A program made the position numbers and the translations under genes. A stretch of 64,000 bases of DNA from RPQJ01 sp046347155. Lineage in GTDB: Bacteria; Pseudomonadota; Gammaproteobacteria; Steroidobacterales; Steroidobacteraceae. Position 1 is the stretch's first letter; each line of letters opens with the position of its first letter. Positions 48,549 through 56,642 of the stretch are shown here, piece by piece. The notes below the pieces were generated by a model that had not been told where the DNA came from, did no database searches, and worked only from the letters and a program-made list of their open reading frames with translations. Location of the stretch: positions 806,001 through 870,000 of the forward strand of contig JAXMGT010000002.1 in NCBI GenBank assembly GCA_046347155.1, written 5' to 3'.

Positions 48549-49538
48549 GTGACGGGACCCTTGGTCTTCGCGCCGCTCGCGACGCGTCCGTTCGGCGAGC
48601 GGGTTGCCGCCGCGCTCGGCGTGCCGCTCGCCCCGCTCGAGGAGCGTTCTTACGAAAGCGGCGAGGACAAGGCGAGGCCGCTCGTCTCGGTGCGCGGCCG
48701 CCGGGCCTATGTGGTGCAGTCGCTCGCGGGCGACGCCACGGCGAGTGCGAACGACCGGCTCTGCCGCCTGCTGTTCCTGGTCGCCTGCCTGAAGGACGCC
48801 GGTGCCGAGACGGTCACGGCCTGCGTGCCGTACCTGGCCTACGCGCGCAAGGATCGCCGCACGAAGGAGCGCGACCCGGTGACGCTGCGTTACGTCGCGC
48901 AGCTCGTCGAGGCGGTCGGCACCGACCGCGTGATCGGCCTCGACGCGCACAACCTGGCCGCTTTCGAGAACGCGTTCCGCTGCCCGGTCGACCATCTCGA
49001 GGCCGCACCGCTCCTGGCCGACCACCTGTCCGCGAACCGTCCGGGTGCTCCCGTCTGCATCGTCTCGCCGGACTTCGGCGGCGCCAAGCGGGCGCAACGC
49101 GTGCAGGAACTCGTCGCGGCGCGCACGGGCGTCGAGCCCGGTTTCGCGGTGATCGAGAAGCGCCGTGCGAGCGGCGTCGTGAGCGGCGGTGACGGCGTGA
49201 TCGGGCCGGTGGCCGGCACGCACGCGGTGATCGTCGACGACCTGGTCGCGGCGGGCACGACGCTGATGCGCGCGGTGCGCGCCTGCCGGTCGGCCGGCGC
49301 CGGTTCGGTCACCGCGTTCGCGACGCACGGGGTGTTCGTGCCCGAGTCCCGCCAGCTTCTGGGTCCGGACGGACCGGACGAACTCATCGTCACCGACTCG
49401 ATCCTGCCGACACGGATCGACGCAGGCGGACGCACGGTGCGAGTGCTCGGGGCCTCCGCCCTCTACGCGGAGGCGATCCGCCGGATCGAGCACGGGGGTT
49501 CAGTCGTCGCACTGCGCGAGCTCGAGCCACGGGGCTAG
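48549..49538 (+). CDS. Divergent PRPP synthetase paralogue
   Basis: 329 aa, same fold as Prs. Kept: flexible loop YLAYARKDRRTKERD, ATP-loop SPDFGGAKRAQ and EKRRASG. Changed: the VDLHADQ motif is LDAHNLA, and the PRPP loop is VDDLVAAGTTL, losing the D-T/S-G-G signature of the housekeeping enzyme. It could be a PRPP synthetase with altered regulation or substrate. GTG start at 48549. It is followed at 72 bp by a phosphoribosyltransferase gene, likely in one operon with hpf. Confidence 0.83.
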   Translation: MTGPLVFAPLATRPFGERVAAALGVPLAPLEERSYESGEDKARPLVSVRGRRAYVVQSLAGDATASANDRLCRLLFLVACLKDAGAETVTACVPYLAYARKDRRTKERDPVTLRYVAQLVEAVGTDRVIGLDAHNLAAFENAFRCPVDHLEAAPLLADHLSANRPGAPVCIVSPDFGGAKRAQRVQELVAARTGVEPGFAVIEKRRASGVVSGGDGVIGPVAGTHAVIVDDLVAAGTTLMRAVRACRSAGAGSVTAFATHGVFVPESRQLLGPDGPDELIVTDSILPTRIDAGGRTVRVLGASALYAEAIRRIEHGGSVVALRELEPRG

Positions 49539-49610
49539 GTAAATGCGCGCATGACGCGCGCGACGGCCGGAGCCAGCATGGACGGCGCCGGCCAGCGCCG
49601 GGAAACGATC

Positions 49611-50276
49611 ATGGATGACGACCGCTTCGAGGACCGCGCCCACGCAGGCCGGGAGCTCGCCCGGGTGCTGCGCGACTACGCATTGCCGTCCGACGCCATC
49701 GTGCTCGGGTTGCCGCGCGGCGGCGTCCCGGTCGCCGCGGGCATCGCCCGCACGCTCGGCCTGCCGCTCGACGTGCTGGTCGTCCGCAAGCTCGGGCTGC
49801 CCGGCCAGCCCGAACTCGCGATGGGCGCGATCGCCTCCGGCGGGGTCCGCGTGCTGAACGAAGGCGTCGTCGCGTCGCTGCGCGAGCCGGACACCGTGCT
49901 CGAGCGCGTGACGCGTGCCGAGACGCTCGAACTCGAGCGACGCGAACGCGTGCTGCGCGAGGGGCGCCCGCCGCTCGCCGTGGGCGGGCGCACGGTCGTC
50001 GTCGTCGACGACGGCCTCGCGACCGGCGCCACGATGGAGGTCGCGATCCGGGCCCTGCGGGCGCTCGGGGCGGGCCGCATCGTCGTCGCGGTGCCGGTGG
50101 CCGCCTACGACGCCCGTGCGCGGATCGCGGCGCTGGCCGACGAGGTCTGCTGCCTCGCGGCGCCTCGGTCGTTCGACTCCGTCGGCCAGTGGTACGTCGA
50201 CTTCGAGCAGACGAGCGACCGGGAAGTCATCGAGGCGCTCGCCTCGGCGAAGCGGCCCGTGCACCGCCCGTGCTAG
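49611..50276 (+). CDS. Predicted phosphoribosyltransferase (COG1926 type)
   Basis: 221 aa. The type I PRTase loop VVVVDDGLATGATM is near residues 125-138. The N-terminus DRFEDRAHAGRELARVL...VLGLPRGGVPVA and the RKLGLPGQPELAMGAIASGG block define a family also seen in M. tuberculosis Rv0571c. The base substrate is unknown. The ATG at 49611 is preferred, since residues from the upstream start at 49551 are not family-like. It follows the Prs-like gene, which could supply its PRPP. Confidence 0.85.
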   Translation: MDDDRFEDRAHAGRELARVLRDYALPSDAIVLGLPRGGVPVAAGIARTLGLPLDVLVVRKLGLPGQPELAMGAIASGGVRVLNEGVVASLREPDTVLERVTRAETLELERRERVLREGRPPLAVGGRTVVVVDDGLATGATMEVAIRALRALGAGRIVVAVPVAAYDARARIAALADEVCCLAAPRSFDSVGQWYVDFEQTSDREVIEALASAKRPVHRPC

Positions 50277-50307
50277 GCTCGGGCCGCCCAGGCACGAGGT
50301 GACTGCG

Positions 50308-50685
50308 ATGAGCGAGACGGGTCCCCAGGTCGTCACGGTGGACGAGTTCCACGGCCACGAAGAACCGCTCGAACTGGATCCGACGCGCCTGTTGCCGGGC
50401 AGTCCGGCGCCGGGACAGCGGGTCCGCAACCTGTATGCCGACGACACCGGACGGTTCTACTCGGGCATCTGGCGCAGCGGCGTCGGGTCCTGGCGAGTGG
50501 CGTACACGGAGAACGAGACCTGCGTGCTCACCGAGGGTCGGGTCCGGATCTCGGACGACCACGGTCGCAGCTGGACCTTCGGCCCCGGCGACTGCTTCGT
50601 GATGCCCGCCGGATTCCGCGGCGTCTGGGAGGTGCTCGAGCCGGCCCGGAAGTTCTACGCGATCTACGAGCCGCCCGCGGGCTGA
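50308..50685 (+). CDS. Small cupin-domain protein
   Basis: 125 aa single-domain cupin of the Cupin_3 (DUF861) type: VRNLYADDTGRFYSGIWRSGVGSWRVAYTENETCVLTEGRVRI, then FGPGDCFVMPAGFRGVWEV. The usual metal histidines are largely missing, as in many members, so it may bind a ligand without catalysis. GAGGTG lies before the ATG at 50308. It is 31 bp after the phosphoribosyltransferase and may end that operon. Confidence 0.8.
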   Translation: MSETGPQVVTVDEFHGHEEPLELDPTRLLPGSPAPGQRVRNLYADDTGRFYSGIWRSGVGSWRVAYTENETCVLTEGRVRISDDHGRSWTFGPGDCFVMPAGFRGVWEVLEPARKFYAIYEPPAG

Positions 50686-50692
50686 GTCCCGC

Positions 50693-50741
50693 TGCACGGC
50701 CGCGGTGCGCGGGTCGTCGCGGGTCGCACCGTCGCGGTGCC
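50693..50741 (+). promoter_or_regulatory. Two NtrC-type binding sites upstream of the porin gene
   Basis: Site 1: TGCACG-N5-GGTGCG (50693-50709). Site 2: CGCACC-N5-GGTGCC (50725-50741). Both match the NtrC consensus TGCACC-N5-GGTGCA in form. Their centres, 50701 and 50733, are 32 bp apart (three helical turns), the same spacing as the paired NtrC sites at E. coli glnA. They lie about 108 and 76 bp before the predicted start. Confidence 0.75.
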
Positions 50742-50782
50742 TCGACCGGCCCCGATCCGGCATGAATCTGCGCCCGCGCGCA

Positions 50783-50799
50783 TGGCACGGTTCGTGCTT
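50783..50799 (+). promoter_or_regulatory. Sigma-54 (-24/-12) promoter
   Basis: TGGCACGGTTCGTGCTT matches TGGCACG-N4-TTGC(A/T): GG at 50784-50785, GC at 50796-50797, exactly 10 bp between. The predicted start is near 50809, leaving a leader of about 100 nt before the porin ATG at 50912. Confidence 0.75.
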
Positions 50800-50911
50800 A
50801 CGGCTACGGTGTGCTGCAGTGCATCCCGGGGCGATGGAACTTGTCTCCCTTCTGGTACACTCCGGCCATTCGCCCATCGTTCTGGTTGTTTTTTTGCAAC
50901 GGGGGACTGAC

Positions 50912-51622
50912 ATGAAACTGAGTCACGGCATGGCGGCGATCGTGCTCGCCGGCGCGGGTGCGACGGCCAACGCAGGCGAGTTCAGTGCGACGGTCACCGG
51001 CGTCACCGATTACGACTTCCGCGGCGTCACGCAGACGGCCCAGGGACCGGCCCTGCAGGGGAGCCTCGATTTTGCCGCCGACACCGGCTTCTACGCCGGC
51101 GTCTGGGCCAGCAACGTCGACTGGGGTCCGGGCGACCCGAACCTCGAGGTGGACGTCTACGGTGGCTGGGGCGGCGGTGAGGACGTCACCTGGGACCTCG
51201 GTCTCGTCTACTACACGTACTCGGGTGCGGGCTCGTCCAACTATCCGGAGGCCTACGCGAGCCTCGGCTGGAAGTGGTTCGAGGCGAAGGCCTGGTACGC
51301 GTGGGACTACGCCGGCATCGACGGCAAGAACGAGCACTACTACGAAGGCAACGCCACGTACGAACTGCCGGCGAACTTCGGCCTCGTGGGCCACATCGGC
51401 TATTCGAACGGCGACGGCATCAAGGCCGCGTTCGGCCAGAGCAGCTACTACGACTGGTCGGTCGGCGTGACCTACACGTGGGGCCACTTCGACATGTCGC
51501 TCAAGTGGGTGGACGGCGACGACCTGAAGACGTACCAGCAGACGAAGAACGACATCTTCTCGTCCGAGGCACGGGCGATCTTCCAGGTCTCCACGACGTT
51601 CCCGTGGAAGAAGGACGAGTAA
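50912..51622 (+). CDS. TorF-family putative porin (TIGR02001-like)
   Basis: 236 aa outer-membrane beta-barrel with a signal peptide (MKLSHG...GATANA). The mature start GEFSATVTGVTDYDFRGVTQT is the family hallmark (TDYxxRGxSQT). Amphipathic, aromatic-rich strands follow to the C-terminal end. GGGGG lies before the ATG. From memory, members of this family are often near glnK-amtB and nitrogen-regulated; here the gene stands alone but has NtrC sites and a sigma-54 promoter, and is closed by a strong terminator. Confidence 0.88.
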   Translation: MKLSHGMAAIVLAGAGATANAGEFSATVTGVTDYDFRGVTQTAQGPALQGSLDFAADTGFYAGVWASNVDWGPGDPNLEVDVYGGWGGGEDVTWDLGLVYYTYSGAGSSNYPEAYASLGWKWFEAKAWYAWDYAGIDGKNEHYYEGNATYELPANFGLVGHIGYSNGDGIKAAFGQSSYYDWSVGVTYTWGHFDMSLKWVDGDDLKTYQQTKNDIFSSEARAIFQVSTTFPWKKDE

Positions 51623-51658
51623 CCGACCGCGTCGCCTGACGCGATCCGGACGACGGAA

Positions 51659-51690
51659 CGCCCGGCCCCCGCAAGGAGGCCGGGCGTTTT
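51659..51690 (+). terminator. Rho-independent terminator after the porin gene
   Basis: Nine-bp stem CGCCCGGCC (51659-51667) / GGCCGGGCG (51678-51686), 10-nt loop, then TTTT. It isolates the porin gene from the convergent aminotransferase. Confidence 0.85.
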
Positions 51691-51730
51691 CATCTGGGCA
51701 TCGGGGTGGTGCCGCGCGGGCGAGGCAGCC

Positions 51731-53059
51731 TCAGGCCGCTTCGCGGATCGCCTCGGACAGCTTTCCGACGAGCTCGTCCACGTGGCTGCGCTCGATGATG
51801 AGCGGCGGCGACAACGCGATGATGTCACCGGTCACGCGGGCCAGCAGTCCCTTCTCGAACGCGCGCACGAACACGTCGAAGCCGCGCGCGCCCGGCTTGC
51901 CCGGGATCGGCTCGAGTTCGACGGCGCCGATGAGCCCGAGGTTGCGCAGGTCGATCACGTGCGGCAGCCCCTTGAGCGAATGCACGGCGTCGGCCCAGTA
52001 CCCGCCGATCTCGCGGGCGCGCGTGAGCAGCCCTTCCTCGCGGTAGATCCTCTGCGTCGCGATGCCGGCCGCGCAGGCGATCGGGTGGGCCGAATACGTG
52101 TAGCCGTGGAAGAGTTCGATCGCGCTCTCGGGACCCTGCATGAACGCGTCGTAGATCTCCTTCTTCGCGGCGACCGCGCCCATCGGCACCGAGCCGTTCG
52201 TGAGGCCCTTGGCCATCGTGATCATGTCGGGCGTCACGCCGAAGTACTCGGCCGCGAACGGCGCGCCGATCCGGCCGAACCCGGTGATCACCTCGTCGAA
52301 GATCAGCAGGATGCCGTGCTTCGTGCAGATGTCGCGCAGCCGCTGCAGGTAACCCTTCGGCGGGATCAGCACGCCGGTCGACCCGGCGACGGGTTCGACG
52401 ATCACCGCCGCGATCGTGCTCGCGTCGTGCAGCGCCACGAGCCGCTCGAGCTCATCGGCCAGGCTCGCGCCGTGCTCCGGTTCGCCACGAGTGTATGCGT
52501 TGCGGGCCAGGTCGTGCGTGTGGGGCAGGTGGTCGACGCCGGGCAGCTGCGCGGCGAAGAACTTCCGGTTGTTCACCATGCCCCCGACGGAGATGCCGCC
52601 GAAGCCGACGCCGTGGTAGCCGCGCTCGCGGCCGATCAGCCGCGTGCGCGTGCCCTCGCCGCGAACGCGGTGGTAGGCGAGCGCGATCTTGAGCGCCGTG
52701 TCGACCGACTCGGAGCCCGAGTTCGTGAAGAACACGTGGTCGAGTCCCCTGGGCAGCCAGCGCACCACGTCGTTCGCGAGTTCGAACGCGAGCGGGTGTC
52801 CCATCTGGAACACCGGCGCGAAATCCATCTCGGCCATCTGCCGGCTCACGGCCTCGGTGATCTCGCGCCGGCCGTGGCCGGCATTGACGCACCACAGGCC
52901 CGCCGCGCCGTCGAGCACCTGCCGGCCCTCCGGGGTCCAGTAGTGCATGCCCTGCGCCTTCGAGAGCAGGCGGGGCCTGGCCTTGAACTGTCGGTTGGCC
53001 GTGAACGGCATCCAGAAGGCTTCGAGCTCGTCGCGGTCGAGCGGGTGCTGGGCGGACAT
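51731..53059 (-). CDS. Class III (omega) aminotransferase, polyamine/beta-alanine:pyruvate type
   Basis: 442 aa PLP enzyme. The start FWMPFTANRQFKARPRLL is typical of omega-amino acid:pyruvate aminotransferases. VFFTNSGSESVDTALKIA, LIFDEVITGFGR and the PLP lysine in TMAKGLTNGSVPMG are present. Likely substrates are beta-alanine or a polyamine such as putrescine, inferred from the divergent puuR and puuC-like genes. The ATG at 53059 is used; the extension to 53146 overlaps the promoter region. Confidence 0.88.
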   Translation of the reverse strand: MSAQHPLDRDELEAFWMPFTANRQFKARPRLLSKAQGMHYWTPEGRQVLDGAAGLWCVNAGHGRREITEAVSRQMAEMDFAPVFQMGHPLAFELANDVVRWLPRGLDHVFFTNSGSESVDTALKIALAYHRVRGEGTRTRLIGRERGYHGVGFGGISVGGMVNNRKFFAAQLPGVDHLPHTHDLARNAYTRGEPEHGASLADELERLVALHDASTIAAVIVEPVAGSTGVLIPPKGYLQRLRDICTKHGILLIFDEVITGFGRIGAPFAAEYFGVTPDMITMAKGLTNGSVPMGAVAAKKEIYDAFMQGPESAIELFHGYTYSAHPIACAAGIATQRIYREEGLLTRAREIGGYWADAVHSLKGLPHVIDLRNLGLIGAVELEPIPGKPGARGFDVFVRAFEKGLLARVTGDIIALSPPLIIERSHVDELVGKLSEAIREAA

Positions 53060-53095
53060 GGTGTGTCCCTGCGTAGGTGGCCGGTTGGCCGCCCG

Positions 53096-53137
53096 ATGAT
53101 AAGAAAAATTGACACCGCCCTCAAATGAGGCCAAAAC
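53096..53137. promoter_or_regulatory. Overlapping divergent promoters with a 12-bp palindrome
   Basis: Minus strand, for the aminotransferase: -35 TTGAGG (plus 53119-53124), 17 bp, -10 TATCAT (53096-53101). Plus strand, for puuR: -35 TTGACA (53109-53114) with a weak -10 near 53132-53138. The palindrome CCTCAAATGAGG (53119-53130) covers the aminotransferase -35 and lies in the puuR spacer, so one bound repressor could shut both. Confidence 0.55.
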
Positions 53138-53189
53138 TCCGGGCACTTACGCGTTCCGTGTGCAGGATATTGAACACCCCGTGGCAGAC

Positions 53190-53738
53190 ATGACCCTGGA
53201 TGTCGGTGCGCACCTGCGCGCCGTTCGGATGATCTACGGACTGTCGCAGCGCGAGCTCGCCAAGCGGGCCGGCGTCACGAACGGGCTCATCTCGCTGATC
53301 GAGCAGAACCGGGTGAGCCCCTCCGTGAGCTCGCTCAAGAAGGTGCTCGACGGCATCCCGATGTCGATCGCGGAGTTCTTCACGCTCGACCTCTCGGCGA
53401 GCCCGCAGGTGTTCTACCGCGGCGACGAACTCACCAACCTCGGCGACGCCGAGGTGGCGCTCCGGCTCGTCGCGGCCCGGCGGCCGAACCGCGCGATGTC
53501 CGTGATGCACGAGCGCTACGCGCCGGGCGCCGACACCGGCGCCGAGATGCTTCGACACGAGGGCGAGGAGGGCGGCGTCGTCGTGAGCGGCCGCATCGAA
53601 CTCACCGTCGGCGGCGAGACCCGCCAGCTCGGGCCCGGCGACGCCTACTATTTCACGAGCGCGATCCCGCACCGGTTCCGCAACACCGGGACCGAGGCCT
53701 GCGAGATCGTCTCCGCCAGCACGCCACCCACCTTCTGA
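53190..53738 (+). CDS. puuR: PuuR-type regulator (HTH plus cupin)
   Basis: 182 aa. An XRE helix-turn-helix (LRAVRMIYGLSQRELAKRAGVTNGLISLIEQNRVSPSVSSL, about residues 8-50) joins a cupin sensor domain. The order VFYRGDELTNLGDAEVALRLV...GEEGGVVVSGRIELTVGG...SASTPPTF follows E. coli PuuR, a putrescine-responsive repressor. The ATG at 53190 fits the PuuR length; a GTG at 53181 and a TTG at 53109 are less likely. It probably represses itself, the aldehyde dehydrogenase gene 8 bp downstream and the divergent aminotransferase. Confidence 0.88.
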   Translation: MTLDVGAHLRAVRMIYGLSQRELAKRAGVTNGLISLIEQNRVSPSVSSLKKVLDGIPMSIAEFFTLDLSASPQVFYRGDELTNLGDAEVALRLVAARRPNRAMSVMHERYAPGADTGAEMLRHEGEEGGVVVSGRIELTVGGETRQLGPGDAYYFTSAIPHRFRNTGTEACEIVSASTPPTF

Positions 53739-53746
53739 GTCCAACC

Positions 53747-55240
53747 ATGAACGAAACGACGATCGACTGGCGCGCCCGTGCGCGCGACCTCACGCCCGAA
53801 TGGCGGGCCTGGATCGACGGCCGCTACGTGCCCGCGGCCTCGGGCGAGACGTTCGACTGCGTGAGTCCGGTGGACGGCCGCGTGCTCGCGAAGGTCGCGT
53901 CGACCGACGGACCCGACGTCGATCGCACGGTCGCCGCCGCGCGACGCTCGTTCGAGCGCGGCGTCTGGTCGCGGCTCGCGCCGCGCGAGCGCAAGCGCGT
54001 GCTGCTCCGGTTCGCCGAACTCATACTCGCGCACCGCGACGAACTGGCGCTGCTCGAGACGCTCGACATGGGCAAGCCGATCGGCGACAGCCTCGCGGTG
54101 GACGTGAACTCGACCGCGCGCTGCATCGCCTGGTACGCCGAGGCCGTCGACAAGGTCTACGACGAAGTCGCGCCCACGGCCCACGACGCGCTGGCGCTGA
54201 TCACGCGCGAACCGGTCGGCGTGGTCGCGGCGATCGTGCCGTGGAACTTCCCGATGATCATGGCCGCGTGGAAGATCGGGCCGGCGCTCGCGGCGGGCAA
54301 TTCGTTCATCCTGAAGCCGTCCGAGAAATCCCCGCTCACGGCGATCCGGCTCGCGGCGCTCGCGGCCGAGGCCGGCCTCCCGGACGGCGTGTTCAACGTG
54401 CTGCCCGGTTACGGCCACACGGCGGGCCAGTCGCTCGCGCTGCACATGGACGTCGACTGCGTCGGCTTCACGGGCTCGACCCGGGTCGGGAAGCTGATGC
54501 TGCAGTACTCCGGTCAGTCGAACATGAAGCGCGTGTGGCTCGAGTGCGGCGGCAAGTCGCCGAACATCATCCTGGCGGACTGCCCCGACCTCGATCGAGC
54601 GGCGGCCGCGGCGGCGGCCGCGATCTTCTTCAACCAGGGCGAAATGTGCTCGGCCGGCTCCCGGCTGATCGTCGAGGCGCCGGTACGCGACGCGGTGCTC
54701 GAGAAGGTGACGGCGGCCGCGCGGGCGTTCGTGCCCGGCGATCCGCTCGACCCGGCCACCCGGCTCGGCGCGATCGTCGACCGCGTGCAGATGGACACCG
54801 TGCTGCGCTACATCGACGCCGGCCGCGAGGACGGCGCGGAGCTGCTCGCCGGCGGCCGTCGCGTGCGCGAGGAGACGGGCGGCTGCTACGTCGAGCCGAC
54901 CGTGTTCGCCGGCGTGACGGGCACGATGCGCATCGCCCGCGAGGAGATCTTCGGGCCGGTGCTCGCCGCAATCACCGTGAAGGACGCCGAGGAGGCGGTG
55001 CGCGTCGGCAACGCGGTCGACTACGGCCTCGCGGCGGCCGTGTGGACCCGCGACGTCACGCGGGCGCACCGGATCGCGCGCGCGCTCCGGGCCGGCATGG
55101 TCTACGTCAACTGCTACGATGCCGACGACATCACCGTTCCGTTCGGCGGCTACAAGCAGTCGGGCATGGGCCGTGACAAGTCGCTGCACGCGTTCGACAA
55201 GTACACGGAACTCAAGACCACGTGGATCGACCTGAGCTGA
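53747..55240 (+). CDS. Aldehyde dehydrogenase, PuuC-like
   Basis: 497 aa NAD(P)-dependent enzyme. Catalytic C301 (NQGEMCSAGSR), E266 (LECGGKSPN), the PWNFP motif and the GFTGSTRVG cofactor loop are present. The DSLAVDVNSTARCIAWYAEAVDKVYDEVAP and FGGYKQSGMGRDKSLHAFDKYTELKTTWIDL regions resemble gamma-glutamyl-aminobutyraldehyde dehydrogenase PuuC/KauB. It would oxidise the aldehyde left by transamination of polyamines. Glutamate-putrescine ligase (puuA) is not in the window, so a transaminase route is more likely. Confidence 0.88.
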   Translation: MNETTIDWRARARDLTPEWRAWIDGRYVPAASGETFDCVSPVDGRVLAKVASTDGPDVDRTVAAARRSFERGVWSRLAPRERKRVLLRFAELILAHRDELALLETLDMGKPIGDSLAVDVNSTARCIAWYAEAVDKVYDEVAPTAHDALALITREPVGVVAAIVPWNFPMIMAAWKIGPALAAGNSFILKPSEKSPLTAIRLAALAAEAGLPDGVFNVLPGYGHTAGQSLALHMDVDCVGFTGSTRVGKLMLQYSGQSNMKRVWLECGGKSPNIILADCPDLDRAAAAAAAAIFFNQGEMCSAGSRLIVEAPVRDAVLEKVTAAARAFVPGDPLDPATRLGAIVDRVQMDTVLRYIDAGREDGAELLAGGRRVREETGGCYVEPTVFAGVTGTMRIAREEIFGPVLAAITVKDAEEAVRVGNAVDYGLAAAVWTRDVTRAHRIARALRAGMVYVNCYDADDITVPFGGYKQSGMGRDKSLHAFDKYTELKTTWIDLS

Positions 55241-55253
55241 GCCGGTCGCCGAA

Positions 55254-56642
55254 TTGAACGAGTACCGAAACGTCACGTTCGACGAGATCGCGCCCGGCGC
55301 GACCGTGACCGTCGAGCGCGCGCTCACCCGCGCGGAGGTCGAGGCGCTGCTGATCGTGACCGGCGAGGTCGTGCCCGCGGTCGAGGGCGACGCCGGCGGC
55401 GCCAGCGTCGACTCGGTCGGCGCCGTCGCGCTGGTCTCGAGCCTCGTCGAGCGTCGCCTGCCCGGGCCCGGCAGCCGCATCGTCTCGCAGCAGTTCGAGT
55501 TCGCCGGCCGGATCCGCGCCGGGGAGGTGCTCTCGGCGCGCGTCACGGTGCGCGAGAAGCGTGCCGGCACCGGGCAGGCCCTGCTCGAGGCCGACGTGCG
55601 TGCCGGCGGCGATCGGCGGCTCTCGGGCACGCTCGTCGTCGAGGTGCCGACCGAACGACTCGAGTACTCGGGGCTCGCGACCTCCGAGGTGCACCTGCGG
55701 CGCCACGACGTGTTCGCGAAGCTGCTCGCGCGCTGCGAGCCGCTCGAGCCCGTGACCTGCGCGGTCGTGCACCCCTGCGACGCGGACTCGCTGATGGGCG
55801 CGCTCGAGGCCGCGAAGCGGCGCCTCGTCGTGCCCGTCCTGGTCGGGCCGCCGGGCCGGATCCGCGCGGTCGCGGCGGCGCAGGGCGCGGACCTCGCGGG
55901 CCTGCGCATCGTCGCGACCGAGCACAGCCACGCCTCGGCCGAGGCGGCCGTCGCGCTCGCGCGCGCCGGTGAGGTCGAGACGCTGATGAAGGGGAGCCTG
56001 CACACCGACGAGTTGATGCACGCCGTCGTCGCGGCCGGCACGGGCCTGCGCACGGCCCGGCGCGTCAGCCACGTGTTCGTGATGGACATCCCGGCCTACG
56101 ACCGGATGCTGCTCGTGACCGACGCGGCGATCAACATCGATCCGACGCTGTCGGACAAGGCCGACATCGTCCGCAACGCGATCGACCTCGCCCACGCGCT
56201 TGGAATCGAGCTGCCCAGGGTCGCGATCCTCTCGGCCGTCGAGACCGTGAGCGCGGGCCTGCCCTCGACACTCGACGCGGCGGCGCTCTGCAAGATGGCC
56301 GATCGCGGCCAGATCGAGGGCGCCGTGCTCGACGGACCGCTCGCGTTCGACAACGCGGTGAGCGAGCACGCGGCGCGTGCCAAGGGCATCCACTCGGCGG
56401 TGGCGGGCCGGGCGGACGTCCTGCTGGTGCCCGACCTCGAGTCCGGGAACATGCTGGCGAAGCAGCTGCAGTACTTCGCCGGTGCGGACAGTGCCGGCAT
56501 CGTGGTGGGCGCACGGGTGCCGGTCGCGCTCACCAGCCGCGCGGACAACGTCCGGATGCGGATCGGGTCGGCCGCGGTGGCGAAGCTGCTGGCGCACCGG
56601 CGCCGCGCGGCGACGGCGCCGGCCGCCGGTCCTGCGACATGA
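55254..56642 (+). CDS. MaoC-like hydratase fused to phosphate acetyl/butyryltransferase
   Basis: 462 aa. Residues 1-140 form a MaoC/hot-dog domain (FDEIAPGATVTVERALTRAEV...ISQQFEFAGRIRAGEVLSARVTV style). Residues 160-455 are a phosphotransacylase domain (VVHPCDADSLMGALEAA, GPLAFDNAVSEHAA, LVPDLESGNMLAKQL, GARVPVALTSRADN). It likely converts an acyl-CoA to acyl-phosphate, feeding the kinase gene that overlaps its stop. The start is a TTG at 55254, 13 bp after the dehydrogenase gene. Confidence 0.88.
   Translation: MNEYRNVTFDEIAPGATVTVERALTRAEVEALLIVTGEVVPAVEGDAGGASVDSVGAVALVSSLVERRLPGPGSRIVSQQFEFAGRIRAGEVLSARVTVREKRAGTGQALLEADVRAGGDRRLSGTLVVEVPTERLEYSGLATSEVHLRRHDVFAKLLARCEPLEPVTCAVVHPCDADSLMGALEAAKRRLVVPVLVGPPGRIRAVAAAQGADLAGLRIVATEHSHASAEAAVALARAGEVETLMKGSLHTDELMHAVVAAGTGLRTARRVSHVFVMDIPAYDRMLLVTDAAINIDPTLSDKADIVRNAIDLAHALGIELPRVAILSAVETVSAGLPSTLDAAALCKMADRGQIEGAVLDGPLAFDNAVSEHAARAKGIHSAVAGRADVLLVPDLESGNMLAKQLQYFAGADSAGIVVGARVPVALTSRADNVRMRIGSAAVAKLLAHRRRAATAPAAGPAT

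Noticed and set aside
50841..50861. TTGTCT with TACACT in the porin leader as a second promoter.
   Set aside because: Spacing is only 9 bp, so the two hexamers cannot form one sigma-70 promoter; the -24/-12 site upstream is much stronger.
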